A stretch of 64,000 nucleotides of DNA from assembly GCA_949130485.1 (NCBI GenBank), contig OX422197.1:7661991-7725990 (forward strand), in the 5' to 3' direction. The position numbers and the translations under genes were made by a program. Origin of the DNA: Agelas oroides (lineage: Eukaryota; Porifera; Demospongiae; Agelasida; Agelasidae). Positions within the stretch are counted from its first letter, which is position 1; each line of letters opens with the position of its first letter. Under the pieces are notes generated by a model, which made no database searches, was not told where the DNA came from, and saw only the letters and a program-made list of their open reading frames with translations. This document shows positions 14,021-27,400 of the stretch, piece after piece.

Positions 14021-17000
14021 CTATGTTAAAAATTGGTTCTCAATGTCTTCAGCAACTTTATGTGCATCAACTAAAGGAGTCCTCAGAGCTTTGAGGATAG
14101 TTTTCCATGTATACTCCTCTGTCGCCTTGTTCTTCCATGTGTCAAACACAGCACAATACAAGGTGGTGGCGTTGGGGGTTGGAATATCTGTCTTGATGCG
14201 TTTGATATCAGTAAAATCCAACCCTAGTCCGATGGCAACCTCTGCCCATTTGTCGGGAATCTTAGCAGCAACTTCATTCATGAGGTCTCGAGTCTCTGGA
14301 GCAGAGTGCAGCTTTCCCAGTTGATGTGATGAGCCTAAATATGTAGTGGAGGTAGTGTGAGGGATAGGGATTGGGAAATGAGTAAGCATGTAGAAAGTTG
14401 TACATAATATGTGACTCAACAAGAAAAGCATTGTCCAATTAGAACACTAAAAAAGATGGTCATGTGACCATATCAGGCATGTAGTAGTACCAACAACACG
14501 CTATAGCCCTTAACTGCAGGTTTTGTCACTTGAGTGACTGGCTTGGTACTTGAAATTGTACATGCATAATGCCATGATAACACTGCAGGCATCACGATAA
14601 CTATGACATCCGTCTAACCTTGAAAGGTAGGCTGTGGTAGTTGAGGGTGATACTGCTGCTGTGGGCCAATCACCTCAACACCTGAATGGACATTAAGAAC
14701 ATGAGTAGGGTACAGGCTGGTGAGCTCTTACACAGTGCAATATGGATGCCTGTCTACAGTCTCCAGATCAAATTTACTCCTATTTGGGTCTGTTAATGGT
14801 GACCCAAGTCTGAGTCTATATGTAGTATTGTACAAGTGCTTAACTGTGTAGTCTCGTCCCCACACCCTTGTTATAGTACATGCAGGGTCTGGGAGTGAGA
14901 CAAGTAACTGTGTGTGTTCCCAACCTTCCATGTGTTTTTAGTAAAATGTATGCAGAGTGCAGCATTTTATGTCTGCTGATTACTATTACACTATGAAAAA
15001 TGAAATATTTCCTAACTTGTAATTTGTGGAAACCTGCAAGAAAGGAAATATGTGAACACTCACGTTTCATACCAATCACAAATTAGGAAACAGAATTTAT
15101 ACCACAGTGTTACCTGCAGCTGCTTCCTGTGATCCAAACCACACTTTCTCCCTCTTGGTCAGCTCTCCAAAGTGGTCTTCCATGGTGCACTGCCAGTATT
15201 CTTGGTCCTCTGTCGTGGCTGCATGCGGTTCGCTGTAGTTGGCCTGACCGTTACCGTTCGAGTGGGGACAAAAGAACCCTGAACATGGTTTGTCATTGTT
15301 ATAGTGCAGTGTGACAGTTGCTTCATCAATTCCATCAAATATGACATCTCGAATGCTGGGACAGATCTTGTGGCAGACTGGTGGTGGTGCTTTGATGTGA
15401 ATTTCAAAGTATGCATAAGAATCAATCATGGTTATTGTTGCAGGGTGCCTGCCAGGTACTCTGAACTTGATGCAGTTCTTGGTCATGAGAATGGGAGATC
15501 CAGCACTGGGAAGTATGACCTGCCACTTGCAGTGGTTGATCAGGAACACCACCAGACAGCAAAAGACTCCATTGCGAGGCCACCCATGAGGAAAGTGGAT
15601 GAGAAGAGGAGCTACTGCTGGGGAGGGCACACAATGTGCGTCAAGCTCCTCAGATGGAAGCCTCTGGAGTAGAGAGGGCATGAAGTACTCCCCTGGAGAG
15701 AGAGGAGCAAGAATAAGGAGATGCTTGAAAAGGTGGAGTAGATCACTTGGAGTAAAAAGCTTATCCTTGTAGTGCCTGGGAAACTCCTCAAGAAATTCAC
15801 GTCTCACTATGCCTTGGTCACGAAATCTTAGCCACTTGGACTCCAATGCCACTCCTTGTATTGGAGGCTGCCTAATTTCATTAAGGCTATGTTTGGGCTT
15901 TGAAAACATGTCTCGAAATTTTAGCCAAAGTGATTTTTCAGGCTGTCTAACCTGTTCAGGTTCCCTAAGCTTGTAGCTATGTTGTACAAGCTCTGAGGCC
16001 TTATCTAGTGGCACCTGGGGATCACTAAACACCACATTCGGAAGTACATCCGGGTAATACAGACACAGATTAAGCTCATCAAAATGTGTGAGAGCGGCAT
16101 CACACTCGTTTTCAGAGAACCCAAGCTGTTGTGCTATTGAAAGACATTCCTTTCGACTGAGAACCCTTCTTCTTAGCAGAGCTGCCAACCTTCGAAGCGC
16201 AAGCTCAAGGAAGTACCATGCGATTGGAATCTTCACTGGATCAGGGGCAGAGTGCTCAATTGCCTCCCTCAGTAGCTGAGCAACTCTCTGATCATCTTCG
16301 TTTGGGTGTTTGGTGTTGAGAGGAAAGATTAGCTCCCTTGGAGCTCCATAGAGCACAAGGTCATTCGGGAAGTGAGGGTGAAGCAGATTGAAGAGCATCT
16401 TGTTCTTCTCGGCTCGTGTTTCATGACATTTCTTCTCTTTATCTCTAAACGTGCCAGCTACCATGATGTTGGAGCGCTTGCCTTCCATGGGGTGTGAGTG
16501 CAAGGTGCGTACCATGCATTTCAGAATCTCCTCACATGTGAGTGGGTAGCGGTAGGGAGCCCCTACAAGATTTCCCTCTTCATTGTAGAACTCTACTACA
16601 GGATGGTCTTTGAGGCTGTCACACAGCCGCTGGACAAAGATAAGGCTAGAGGCATGGCAGATAAAGATGGGAAGGAGGTCGTAAAACTCGGGTTGGCCTC
16701 CACTATCGATCAGGTGTATCCAGTTAGAACCAGAGAGATCATCAGTGTGAGTGGATCTTGAACTGGGAAGCTTATTCATTTGTTCCACGAGATCATTGAG
16801 CACACTAGTGGTGGCCTGTTTGGGAGCTGCTGAGGGAGAACTGCTGGTTGTGTCCTGGGCACTGGGTGTGGTATTTCCCTTAGGGGTAGGTGTGGTTTGG
16901 TCCTGGGAGGTGGGTGTGGCATTGTCCCGGGTGGTATCACTGGACAGCTGTTGTTGGAGAAGAGACTTTAACTGTTCAGCTGGAATATCTTCGTCAAAAT

Positions 17001-17297
17001 TGTCGCAGAAGATCGGTATATATCTGGCAAGCATCTCCTCCAACTCTTCCTCGCTCACCACCTTCCACCCTTCATCAAAGAACTGTATCCTGATGCCAGA
17101 TACAGCTCGAATGGGCTCTGCGCATCCTGTGCTGCGGCGAACTTTTGGTGGTTTCTTGCCAAGAAGGAGTAGCTCAAGGCATGATTTGCCGACACCAGCT
17201 GCGCCACTGATGACACACTTTATATTGTGCACTTCAATAACACCCTTCTTAATGGCCTCTGCTAAATACTGCCTGGATTCTGTGGAAGAGTAAACAT
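14021..17297 (-). CDS. P-loop GTPase / COR-like / Death-domain protein (5' end missing)
   Basis: Three phase-matched exons: complement(14021..14334, 14619..14681, 15114..17297). The large exon starts after an AG acceptor in phase 1 and has no in-frame ATG, so at least one 5' exon lies upstream and was not found. Shortly after the exon start comes a Walker A motif, GAAGVGKS, followed by GKKPP. About 165 residues later is DSGGQPEF (DxxGQ, switch II-like), as in Roc/Ras-like domains. A low-complexity Thr/Pro/Ser insert with repeated QD/TTP lies between them. A helical, winged-helix-rich COR-like region follows. The last exon encodes a Death domain (VAAKIPDKWAEVAIGLGL ... WKTILKAL). Expected role: cytosolic signalling scaffold with a nucleotide switch, as in ROCO or NLR-like innate-immune or death pathways. 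Partners are not predictable from the sequence. A foldback element lies in the second intron. Confidence 0.82.
14849..14903. mobile_element. 55-bp foldback mini-transposon in an intron
   Basis: It runs from TAGTCTCGTCCCCACACCC to the inverted GGGTCTGGGAGTGAGACAA. Flanks TTAACTGTG (14840-14848) and GTAACTGTG (14904-14912) match at 8 of 9 positions. Confidence 0.7.
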
Positions 17298-18475
17298 CTG
17301 CATGATGGTAGCAGTTTTGGTCTGGGGTTGTTAGTGCACACACATTAGCAGCTGATTACACTTGAACATACTACTTGACACTCCCCCCACGCATGCAAAC
17401 ATTTCTTACTAACTCAAAACTGAGGAAGGAGGATTTGGTACACTGCACACATTCTGTGCCTGATAGTAGTATGACCTTTGCAGGCCCTACTCATATACAC
17501 TACTTTACTGTCAGCGCTGCAAAGTTATTTTCAGTGCAGGTGGTAGGCATAAGCCATACCTGGTTTTGTCTCAGCCTAGGCCCCTATCATGCATGCAGTG
17601 GATGACTTTAAACTGCCGGAATTGAAAGTAGATTCTCGATTCCGACAGGTTAATTAATACCAATGGCACACCTGATTTGTAGTGCAGGACATATAGAGTG
17701 GGCGTAGCACAGACTGAAAACTTGAGGGGGGGGGGGAGGGGGACATACCCCCGGTGCCCCTCCCCCCCCCCCCCCCCCCCCCCCCGGTTCCTATGTGGCT
17801 GTTCAGGAAGTATTGCATGCTTAAAGGTTTATCTCATGTTACTAGAAAGTGAGACATGTCTGTGGTTGGGGAGATATGCTGCCTGGAGAAAGCTACATCC
17901 CTCTCCTCACTGAAATCTGACAGCCAACACTAGAGTAGCACTGCAGAAAACACCATGCAGGCCTCCATGCATCCCATTCCCCCATCTTCTCACTCTCTCT
18001 CTCTCTCTCTCTTGGGGTTTTAAAACCTACACACACCATGCATGTTTACAAACAGAAGGGAGCCTTGATAAACCTATACACTGTTATACAATGTGCCCCA
18101 GTAAGACACACCACAGATAATTGTGTAAGGTCAAGGATATTAATAAGGAATAACTAGGACATGATACATTGACTGCTCATACAACAACAAAACATATAGA
18201 CTGTTCTGATAATACTCTGCTGATGATCTAAAGATGCTTAGACTATAGCTAGAAGTCATTCTGTAATCTGATTGGTCAATTGCCGGCACTCTAAATGACC
18301 TAGACACTAGGTGTTCAAGACTTAGAACACATACTTAGAACACCAACTCAGAACACTACTTAGAACACTAAGTCACTAATATTCCAGTTGAATTCTTGTC
18401 ATGATTATCAGGGACCACCTCACTTGCTGCCAATGACTTCCCTCATTCCTTTAAACATTGCTGGCTTGCACCTTC
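17298..18475. other. Non-coding stretch between two minus-strand genes
   Basis: It contains a G-run followed by a C-run (about 17727-17790) and a (CT)n stretch near 17992-18012. The missing 5' exon and promoter of the GTPase/Death gene should lie here. I saw no convincing ATG exon. Confidence 0.5.
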
Positions 18476-21400
18476 TTAGCTTTCTCCTTTCCAGTTGTCT
18501 CTGAACTGCATTGTATTCTTTTGTTTTTCTCCCGGCTTCCAGGTGTTGTTTCTGAGCTGTTTTGTATTCTCTCCACAGAGTAGCTTGTTAGTCTCGTCTT
18601 CGTCGTCGAACAGCTCTGATGACTTCGTCCAAAACTGTGCTATACTCAGAAGGGGCAGAACCGGCGGCAAGTAGGTGAGCCTAGCCTAGCCTTTTTGGCT
18701 CCTCCCAGTTCACGTGTACCATCACTTCATCAGTGAAACAGGACTCCCCCCACCCAATGATGCCATTGCGACAGTAACTACCTAGTGCAGTAGACTATAG
18801 TCAAAATCGGTCAGACACCAAAGCCTAGGGATCCACGAGATTTAGAAGCCCGTGCAAAGCCTCATAAAACCCATGCGCTTCGCACTTGGGTTTTATATGG
18901 GCTTCACTTGGGCTTCTAAATCCCGTAGATCCCTAGGCATTGGTGTCTAACATATTAAAACAGAACTGAAAGTAGGAGAGGGCCAGTGATACTCCAAAAG
19001 CATGTGTCTTGATTACCCAACCATGTGAGCAGCAGCACAAACACACTCAAGAGCCTGCGTGTTGCTATGGTAGTGCTATTAATGCAATTAACTGGTGAGC
19101 AAGTTTCAAGTAGACAAGTGTGTACTATGACAACAATTTAGTGTACAATCTCATCTTATGAGATGTGCATATATACCAGTTCTCGTTAATTTTCTACATT
19201 CAAACCCTTTAATGGTATCTGTAGATCCTCTATGATAAAAAAAAAAAAGTTAGTCAACATGAAAGATCCAGCAGTTTAGCACTTGGTAAACTGCAGCTGT
19301 GTGAACCATTGATAATATATAAGTATCACCATAGTACCAAGCTATACCGGAAAATATCATGAGTTTGTTGCCGTCTGTATTGTTACGAGTGCGCAGCATG
19401 AGTAACAATGCCAACGGCAACAAATGAGTGATATTTTTTCTGGTGTAGCTTGGTACTATGGTGATAACGATTTTATCATACGAACCTTCGATTTCATTGC
19501 ACGTTCAGACGCAGCGCACGTGACTTGTAGTACCTGATACGGATTCTTGCGTGACTTGTAGTACTGATATGGATTGTCGCGTGACTTGCAGTACTGATAC
19601 GGATTCTCACGTGACTTGTAGTAAAAAAATATGGCTTTTTATAAACTGCGCGCAGCTGCAAGGCTTCCCCATTGACTTCCATACATTAGCGTGAGTTAGA
19701 CGTATGATAAATACTAATAATGCCTCTCCCCCTGACATGCACCAAACATCTTGTCATCCACATGACATCATTCATGTGATACCAGGCCTAATCCATGCTC
19801 TGTTTCTGTGCTATTGTCAGCACAAGCAGAAAATGTGGACTTTCAGAGTCATAGGCAGACCTTCATTTGGAAAAATTTAATTTTCAACAAGTTTGGTTAA
19901 TAGGTTTTTGGAGGGTAACACTAGCCTTGTTCTCATGCCTCTCTAGCAATGGGCACATTTCATAGCCTCGTTCCCAGGCCACTCCCAGATTTTATCTTGC
20001 AGCTGTGGAGAATGTTGTGTGGGGGAGCATACATGTGGTAGTCCTGGATATAAATCGAATATTATTCTGTCACGTATTTCGAGCGCATCACCGAGTTTGA
20101 TGCGCTGTAGCGCTAAACTCCTGCTAGGGGCGGGGCTCATGTATACATGCTTCATAGACATATCAGATATTCATGTGTTTACATAGCGCGTATGAGCACC
20201 ACCCTTAGCAGAAGTTCAGCGCTATAGTGCGTCAAACTTGGTGATGTGCTCGAAATATGTAACGGGATAATATTTGAGTTCTATCTGGGACTGCCACACA
20301 TGTGTACCATGTCAGCTAGCTAGCCAATGTACTGAAATGAACATTTTTATATATATGTGACAGGCTTACTCATCCTCCTGCAAGTTACTCCACGGCTGTG
20401 AGATAAAATCTGGGTGTGGCCTGGGAACGAGGCTAAACGTTTCACACTGTAAGTGACATGAGTGACACATGCTACATGAGGTCTGGCAATGAAGCCAGGG
20501 AACATGCTATGTTTGGTTGTTATGCTCTGCACACCAAGTACACAGGAGGGTTGAATTGACATGTAGTATTAATAACTTGGTTACCAAATTATATTTTATT
20601 AGTGATGATAAGGTGCTTCGGGAGTTACTTGATTTTGTTCGAGGGGGGACAAATACCCCTGCCTGAATTAAGCTGGTGATGATACAAATACCACGCTTAA
20701 ATGAAGCCCTGCACAGTGTAACATTTCCACTTCATCCCTCGTACCAACACACAAGAAAGGACACGGTCACCATGATTATCTTGTGTGTGCACTCACAGCA
20801 GGTACCATGTATGTCTCAGATGTGTTACCACGGTACCCAAACACATCCCACACCCAACACAACACTCCCTCCCCACCTTCATCTTGCTCTCTGGATGTCC
20901 TCTGGAGGCCCTGCTCATACCCATCTATCACCTTCTGGCATTGTTCTTGCTCCTTTACCACCTCCTGGATCCTCCTCTCCACCATCGCTAGTTCCCCCTC
21001 CACCTCCCTCCTGCGGGTGTCACTGATGTCCCCTGTCATAGTCTCCTGTAGTGAGGCCTTTCTCTGTACAGAGAACACACAGCACCTCTGAAATGTGTCC
21101 CCCACCCTCTCACACCAGCTGGCACACCCCTGGCTTACCTCCTCCAGCTCACTTTGTTCTCGCTGGTGCCGTTCCTTCATCTACAGTGGAAGGTAACAGG
21201 TGGGCAGTGGATGGGTGGAGCAGATCATACACACTGATGTTATCTTTGCAACATCAACCATAATGTTCCTACTTTACCATATGTGTCTACAACACTCCCT
21301 ACAATGTTACTGTATGGTCTGACTGAGCTAAGACACAAAGTCAGACACTAGCAAATGCTACATGAAAATCAAATTGACGTGTGCCTGAGAGCAACTGCAT

Positions 21401-24400
21401 ACAACTATTTTGTCCTAGTTGAGTCTCATCAGTGCAGTGTAGCACACTGACCTGACCAGCAGCTCTAGCAACAGTTACACAGACAGGCATCCTGGGGGCT
21501 TTTATGGCTGCCTCATGGTCAAACTGATTGTGGGTTTTGTCCTAATTAGCTAACTATAAGTTATGAATAAGCCACCAATATTCATATTGGACCCCACAGT
21601 TGGGTTGATCAAGAGGGCCTCTGTGGGAGACAGTTGACCCCACCTTCAGACCATTGTTGATTACACCATAACAATTTTACTGAGCACATCTGCTCTAATC
21701 TATAGTCTGCAGAGAACCAGTGCTACTGAGACGGGGCTAGTTGACATGAAGGGAGTGAAGTCTACTGGTGGAAGGGGAGCTACCAAACAGCCACAGTGTG
21801 TCACAGTTTCTTGGTCCAACCAGTGGCGTAGCCAAGCTGGGGCACACAGGCAGACATCCTGGGGCTTTTATGGGCGCCTCATGCTCAAAATGATTACGGG
21901 TTTTGTCCTAATTAGTTAACTACAAGCAATGAATAAGCCACCAATATTCGTAAGACTTCCTAAGACTGTACACACACACACTCAGGGGTGGGTCCAGGGG
22001 GTCATGGGGGGCAGCCGACCCCACCATCAGACCACTGTTGATTACAATTTTACTGAGCCCACCTGCTCTTATCTAGTCTGCAGAGAAGCAGTGGAATATA
22101 AGGTACCAGAAATCTAGATTAGTGTTAGAGCCCAGGTAGGGTAAGGGTTAGGCAGTTGAACAATGGTGGAGCCAGCTGACCCACCCCTGCCCATCCAATA
22201 TATTCCAAGCAGTGCTTCTGAGTCCGCAGAGAAACAGTGCCATACTGAGACTAGGCTAGTTGACATGAAGGGAGTGAAGTCTACTGGTGTAAGGGGAGCT
22301 ACCAAACAGCCACAGTATGTCACAGTTTCGTGGTCCATATATCAGGTTGGCATTGCTAGGACTCCATAATCTGCCAGGATGTGACATCCCACAGAATGTC
22401 CTCATTTCAAACGTACCCAAAACAAGATTTCCAATTTGATCACTTCAATCCCTTCTATCCTAGCATCTTCCAAATATCTGCAATCTGTCCTGTGTACCTC
22501 AGACGACCTACGTACCCCACTCTAATACATGCACACCTCACTGGGACTAAGACGCAACCACTTAATAATAAGTGCACAACATTCAAATGATCTTAGAGCA
22601 CAGATCAACAGAAATGACCACTCCCACCTTCTTCTTTACCCTCGTCCCACATGACACCATGTGACTGGTACCATACGCTACATGAGGTCAACATTGAGGA
22701 AGGTTCTACCACTAAATGGGTACATACATGCAGTGGTGGGAGCTTCACTGGTTAGTTCAAACATGCTTCTACTGTTGTCATGACAACTGCCATTGTTGTA
22801 GTCCTCAGCTGCACAAGTACCACAACACTACACACACAAGAGGTGCACATACCCGTGAGTAGGCCTGTATCCTCTGGAGGGGATATGAAGGCAGGATTGG
22901 GTCACAAGTGGGACACACATTGTTTACACCATGATATCAATAACATGATGTTTACTACATCATGGTCAACACAGTGTTCGAATATACATCGTTTCCTAGC
23001 TACAGTCACAATAATCAGAACGTGTGCAGTACATCCTCATCATAGCAGTGCACTAAGCGAACAGAATTACACAGGTGGGCACCCAAGTAGTAGTTATTCC
23101 CTCCCTTCCCCTTCCCCCAAGGGGTATCTGTTTTACAAATTTGTGTTGGGTGTAGGGGGAGATATAACTATCATTAACTGGGGAACACTGCTGTACAAGA
23201 GATAAATGAGCAGGATTCTTAGGTAATGGGGGACACTGACCTTTTCTGGACACCTTATTCAAACTGATTATGGCATTGTCCTGTTGTCCTGTTAGGTTGA
23301 CTAACTGCAAGCTATGAATAATCTACCAATATTCATAAGCTGAAGCTCATGCTCACTATGCAGTATGAGCTACTGTCAACTGCACTTACCTCTGGATAAA
23401 CTCTTTGGTCAATCTAGAGGAGGAACAAGAAACAGAGCAGCAGGTGAAGCAGTGAAATGGATGGTCACAGTTCATCTCAACCAGCAGGCCTAACAACAAC
23501 ACTCACACTGATGAACACAAGGACAACCTACGTCCACTGACACACCTGACAGAAAGCAAAACAACTCTCCTCCCATAGCTACACCCAGAGCCTGATACCA
23601 GATTACTGGTAGCTACACCTTTATTGTTCAGTGCATTGTTTGGTGCCACCATGCTGCTACTGTCTTCACAAATACTGTCTGTACTGTAACTCATCTAGTG
23701 ACAGAGCCAAAAGGTCACCCCAAAACAGTCTCTTGATCAGGATCACCCCACTAATATGGCAGTGTGGACATACGTCAAGACACTGGAGTAAGGTTACACT
23801 ATTGTAACCACTTTACATTGGAAATCAGACTCAGAGCAATTTACAACAGCAACATGGCGTACTGATACTCTCTCTGGCATGAGTACGCTAGACAAAACAT
23901 CTCAGGTGCATGGTGGTGCATGAGTGATATGGAGACTGATGTACAAGTGTATTCATCTGTTAGTTCACTGTCAGATACTTGGGCCAACAATGAAGGTCCT
24001 AGTCTAGTCTGATTGCATGAGTCACATGGGCCGTCAGAATCCATTAAACATGAAGGACTGGTTTGTGACACAGTGTCACATGACCACTACCAACACTCAC
24101 ACTGATGTCTATAACACTACCTATGTACACTGACATACCTGTCTTTGTGCTCTCAGCCTCTGAATTAGTGGAGAGAACATGGAGAGGAGGAAGGAGGAGA
24201 GATATAAGGTAGCTATGGCAGTATGCAAGTCTGTCAAGACACTGGAGTAAGGTACACCATGTCACATGACCACCACACACATCACCAGGAGACATGCCGG
24301 CACCAGGTCTCTTGATCAGAAGACAATGGACTCCGATACAGGAAGTACCACTGTCCTCATGCATGTGTGGTGGGGACGTGTGTGCAACTCTAGCGGTGCA

Positions 24401-27400
24401 CATGTAGTATAGAGCTATGGATATCATACACAACCACTACCCTGTCTAGAACTCACTGTGTGCAGCTGGTATGACTAACATAACAAATACATTACTGGCA
24501 CTGAACTCATAGCCCTGTTCCCAGGCTCTCCACCACCACATGGAAGAAATTAAAACCTGGTACATTTTATCACATGACTGATGTCTCAGGTTGAGAGAAC
24601 TAAATTCTGAGTGGGTGACCTCCTGAACTGGAGCTCAGGACTACAACAATGAAGGTACCTCACCACATGTGTGTAGCTATCAAGGAGGGTGACTGTTGTA
24701 CACAGCCTACACAATCAGTTCAACCACACATTACACTGTCAGTACACAGCCTACACAATTGTAACCATTCGGTTTCAGTATCAATTCAACCACATACAGT
24801 CACTCTAGTTGATGAGCACATAGCATAAGAGAGGATAATTATATGGACTAACAGAGGCGGAGACAGCTACCAAGAAGTGGGGGGGCTCATATGTTCTAAA
24901 TGTTAAGCTGTGGGGGTGTGCCCTAATCCTGGAAACGAGATGATATTGTATTTCTCTGTACAACTAGTAGAAAAATTGGGGGGGGCTGAGTCCCCCCCAA
25001 TCTGAAAAGTGGGAGGGCCTAAGCCCCCCCTGCCCCCCTATATCTCCGTCCCTGACTAAATAAGAGATGCAATTAAAGCCACACCCAACAGGTATCGGCA
25101 TGATACGCAGCGCTCAGGCTCACCTGGCAAATGTCCACATAAAATCAGAAGACTCCATCCTTTTAAAGAGAGTGTAGTTTACAGTGCCATTGTGTATTCA
25201 AGTGGCTCCACGTATCTAACCTTGTAAGCTGCGAAGGCTGTGGCTTTCAAGCTTTGTGTAAGCCAGAAGCAGGAAAGACTGTTCAGCTTTTCTTTGGTTG
25301 ACTTCAGGATGACCATCAAGTGTGCTAGTCTCGTAGAGTCAGGCTTACACATGATAATTTGGAGAGAGTCTGGTCACTCCATCTTGCATATTGAGTTGGT
25401 GCTAATAGGCCCAGAAATTTATGGGGTTGATAATTGAACGTAGGTGGGTTAATCACCTGTGTGTTTGATGGTCTGGCTTCAATGTCACTTCCATGACTTC
25501 CTCAACAATCACATACTTGTTCCCACCTACTTCATTAGCAATAATTACCTGACAGTGCACCATTGACTCAATATGCTGACTCTCTCCTGTGAGAGTCCGG
25601 CTTCGTGAGACTACGAGTGTGCTGCGTGTTCATGATGCTACGGTTTATACTTGATCTCTCGCCACCATTGTGTACTGTATTTAGCGCACATGCACTTAAT
25701 AAATAATGCCTTGTACCAGGAAGGAAACATGTGCCAAATAACAAGGTGCGCTTAATAACCGGAGTTTACGGTATCACACTGTCACATCAGATGTGGCAGC
25801 CTCAGGCAGTAACCATGCATGTTGTATAAGGAACGAGATCACAAAGCCCCCATCCAAAGTGCCTGAATCAGTTACCTACTTGGGTTTAGGCTGTTGGCAG
25901 TGTACATGTACATATAGTAAGTGTAACTGCACAGACCAGACACTCCCCCTCCACTTGGTCAGTGCAGTATGTGGCTACACAACTCACACTCCCGGCACTA
26001 AACTGACAGTGTGAGGACACTTGCCCACCTTTCTCTTCTCCCTCTGTGGCAGCTGCTTCCACTGTGTGTGTGTGCACAGGGAGACAGAGAGTGACAAAGG
26101 AGAAGTGACAACACCACTTTGAACTGTCACACTGCACATGTGCTCACATACCCTTCTGATGTTCTCCTCTGCTCGTGCACGGTTAGAGGGAAACTAGGGC
26201 AGCAGAGGAGAGGAGAGTGACAACATGAAGGACACACACATACCCACCACTACACACAGAGCAGATCGAGTGTACCCCACCATGCATCTTCTGTATTAAC
26301 TATCCTCCCAGCCTCACTATTCCTCTTGTGCGGAAAGAGAAATAAAAGAACGTGGGTACTCCCCCTAACCTCCTCCCCCAAGCTCCCCACTTCACTCCCG
26401 AGTGAGGGGACATTTATGACTCCCACTATCTCCCCCTCACTACCACACACGGCTGCCTCTACTTCACATGAGAGCCACAGAATGACTAGTGCACAGAATG
26501 TAACAACATTAGCTACTGACATACCATCTGCAGCACCTCAGGAAGGGAGTCATCACCCTGGGTCAATGAGGGAGAGAAGTGAAAATGTACACACAACTCA
26601 AACATGTACAGCACAACACATATCTCCCATGCGGTCAGTTTGGAACTAGAAACTTACCACACATCGACGTGTGTGGTGTTATTATGCAGTGGGCCTTGCT
26701 TACTGTCAGAGTAGCTAGACAGTGTTATAAATTTGATATTCAGCCAGTAAATTACGTTAACTAATATGTGTACCTCCTTACACTATGTTGACATGAACAT
26801 TGGTAGCAGTACTACATGTACCAGGCAGAGTGGGCGTGGTCTATTTTTAGAGTAGCCAATTAGACACATTGGGAGTAGGTGAAATTATGTGCACTTGCTG
26901 TTACCATGAACACTGGTAGTAGTACATGTGGTAGGCATAGTGGGCGTGGTCTATTTTTAGAATGGGTGTAGGAGTGGTTTATTATTAGAGTAGACACATT
27001 AGGAACAGGTGAAATGGTAGTCATATATATATATAGGGAGTGTCGATACAAACACTGGGAGTAGGTGAAATGGTAGCTGATTCTTATGGCAAGTTACAGG
27101 CTACCATCAACCATGTCTTTCCTCTGACCTACCGGTTTGCTCCACCTCTCCAGTGCAGAGGCACGCTGGGACAATCAGTGAGGGGAGAGAGACAGAGATA
27201 ACATGAAACACACGAACCTGCTCCACACAGTTTGTGTCAACTGAACTATTCTTGATTTATGTTTGGACAATATAATCACAGCTCAAGAACATGACAAACA
27301 ACATTGTGACTCTGTGTTACCCTCTCACACATCCTTGACCTTTTTACCTTTGACCTTCTGGGTGTACACTGACATGTGAGCTGCATTTGGTACATTGTGC

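Noticed and set aside
25454-25650. Minus-strand frame with VGGNKYVIVEEVMEVTLKPD
   Set aside because: It lies across a foldback element (25326-25614), its start is inside the arm, and no supporting exons were found.
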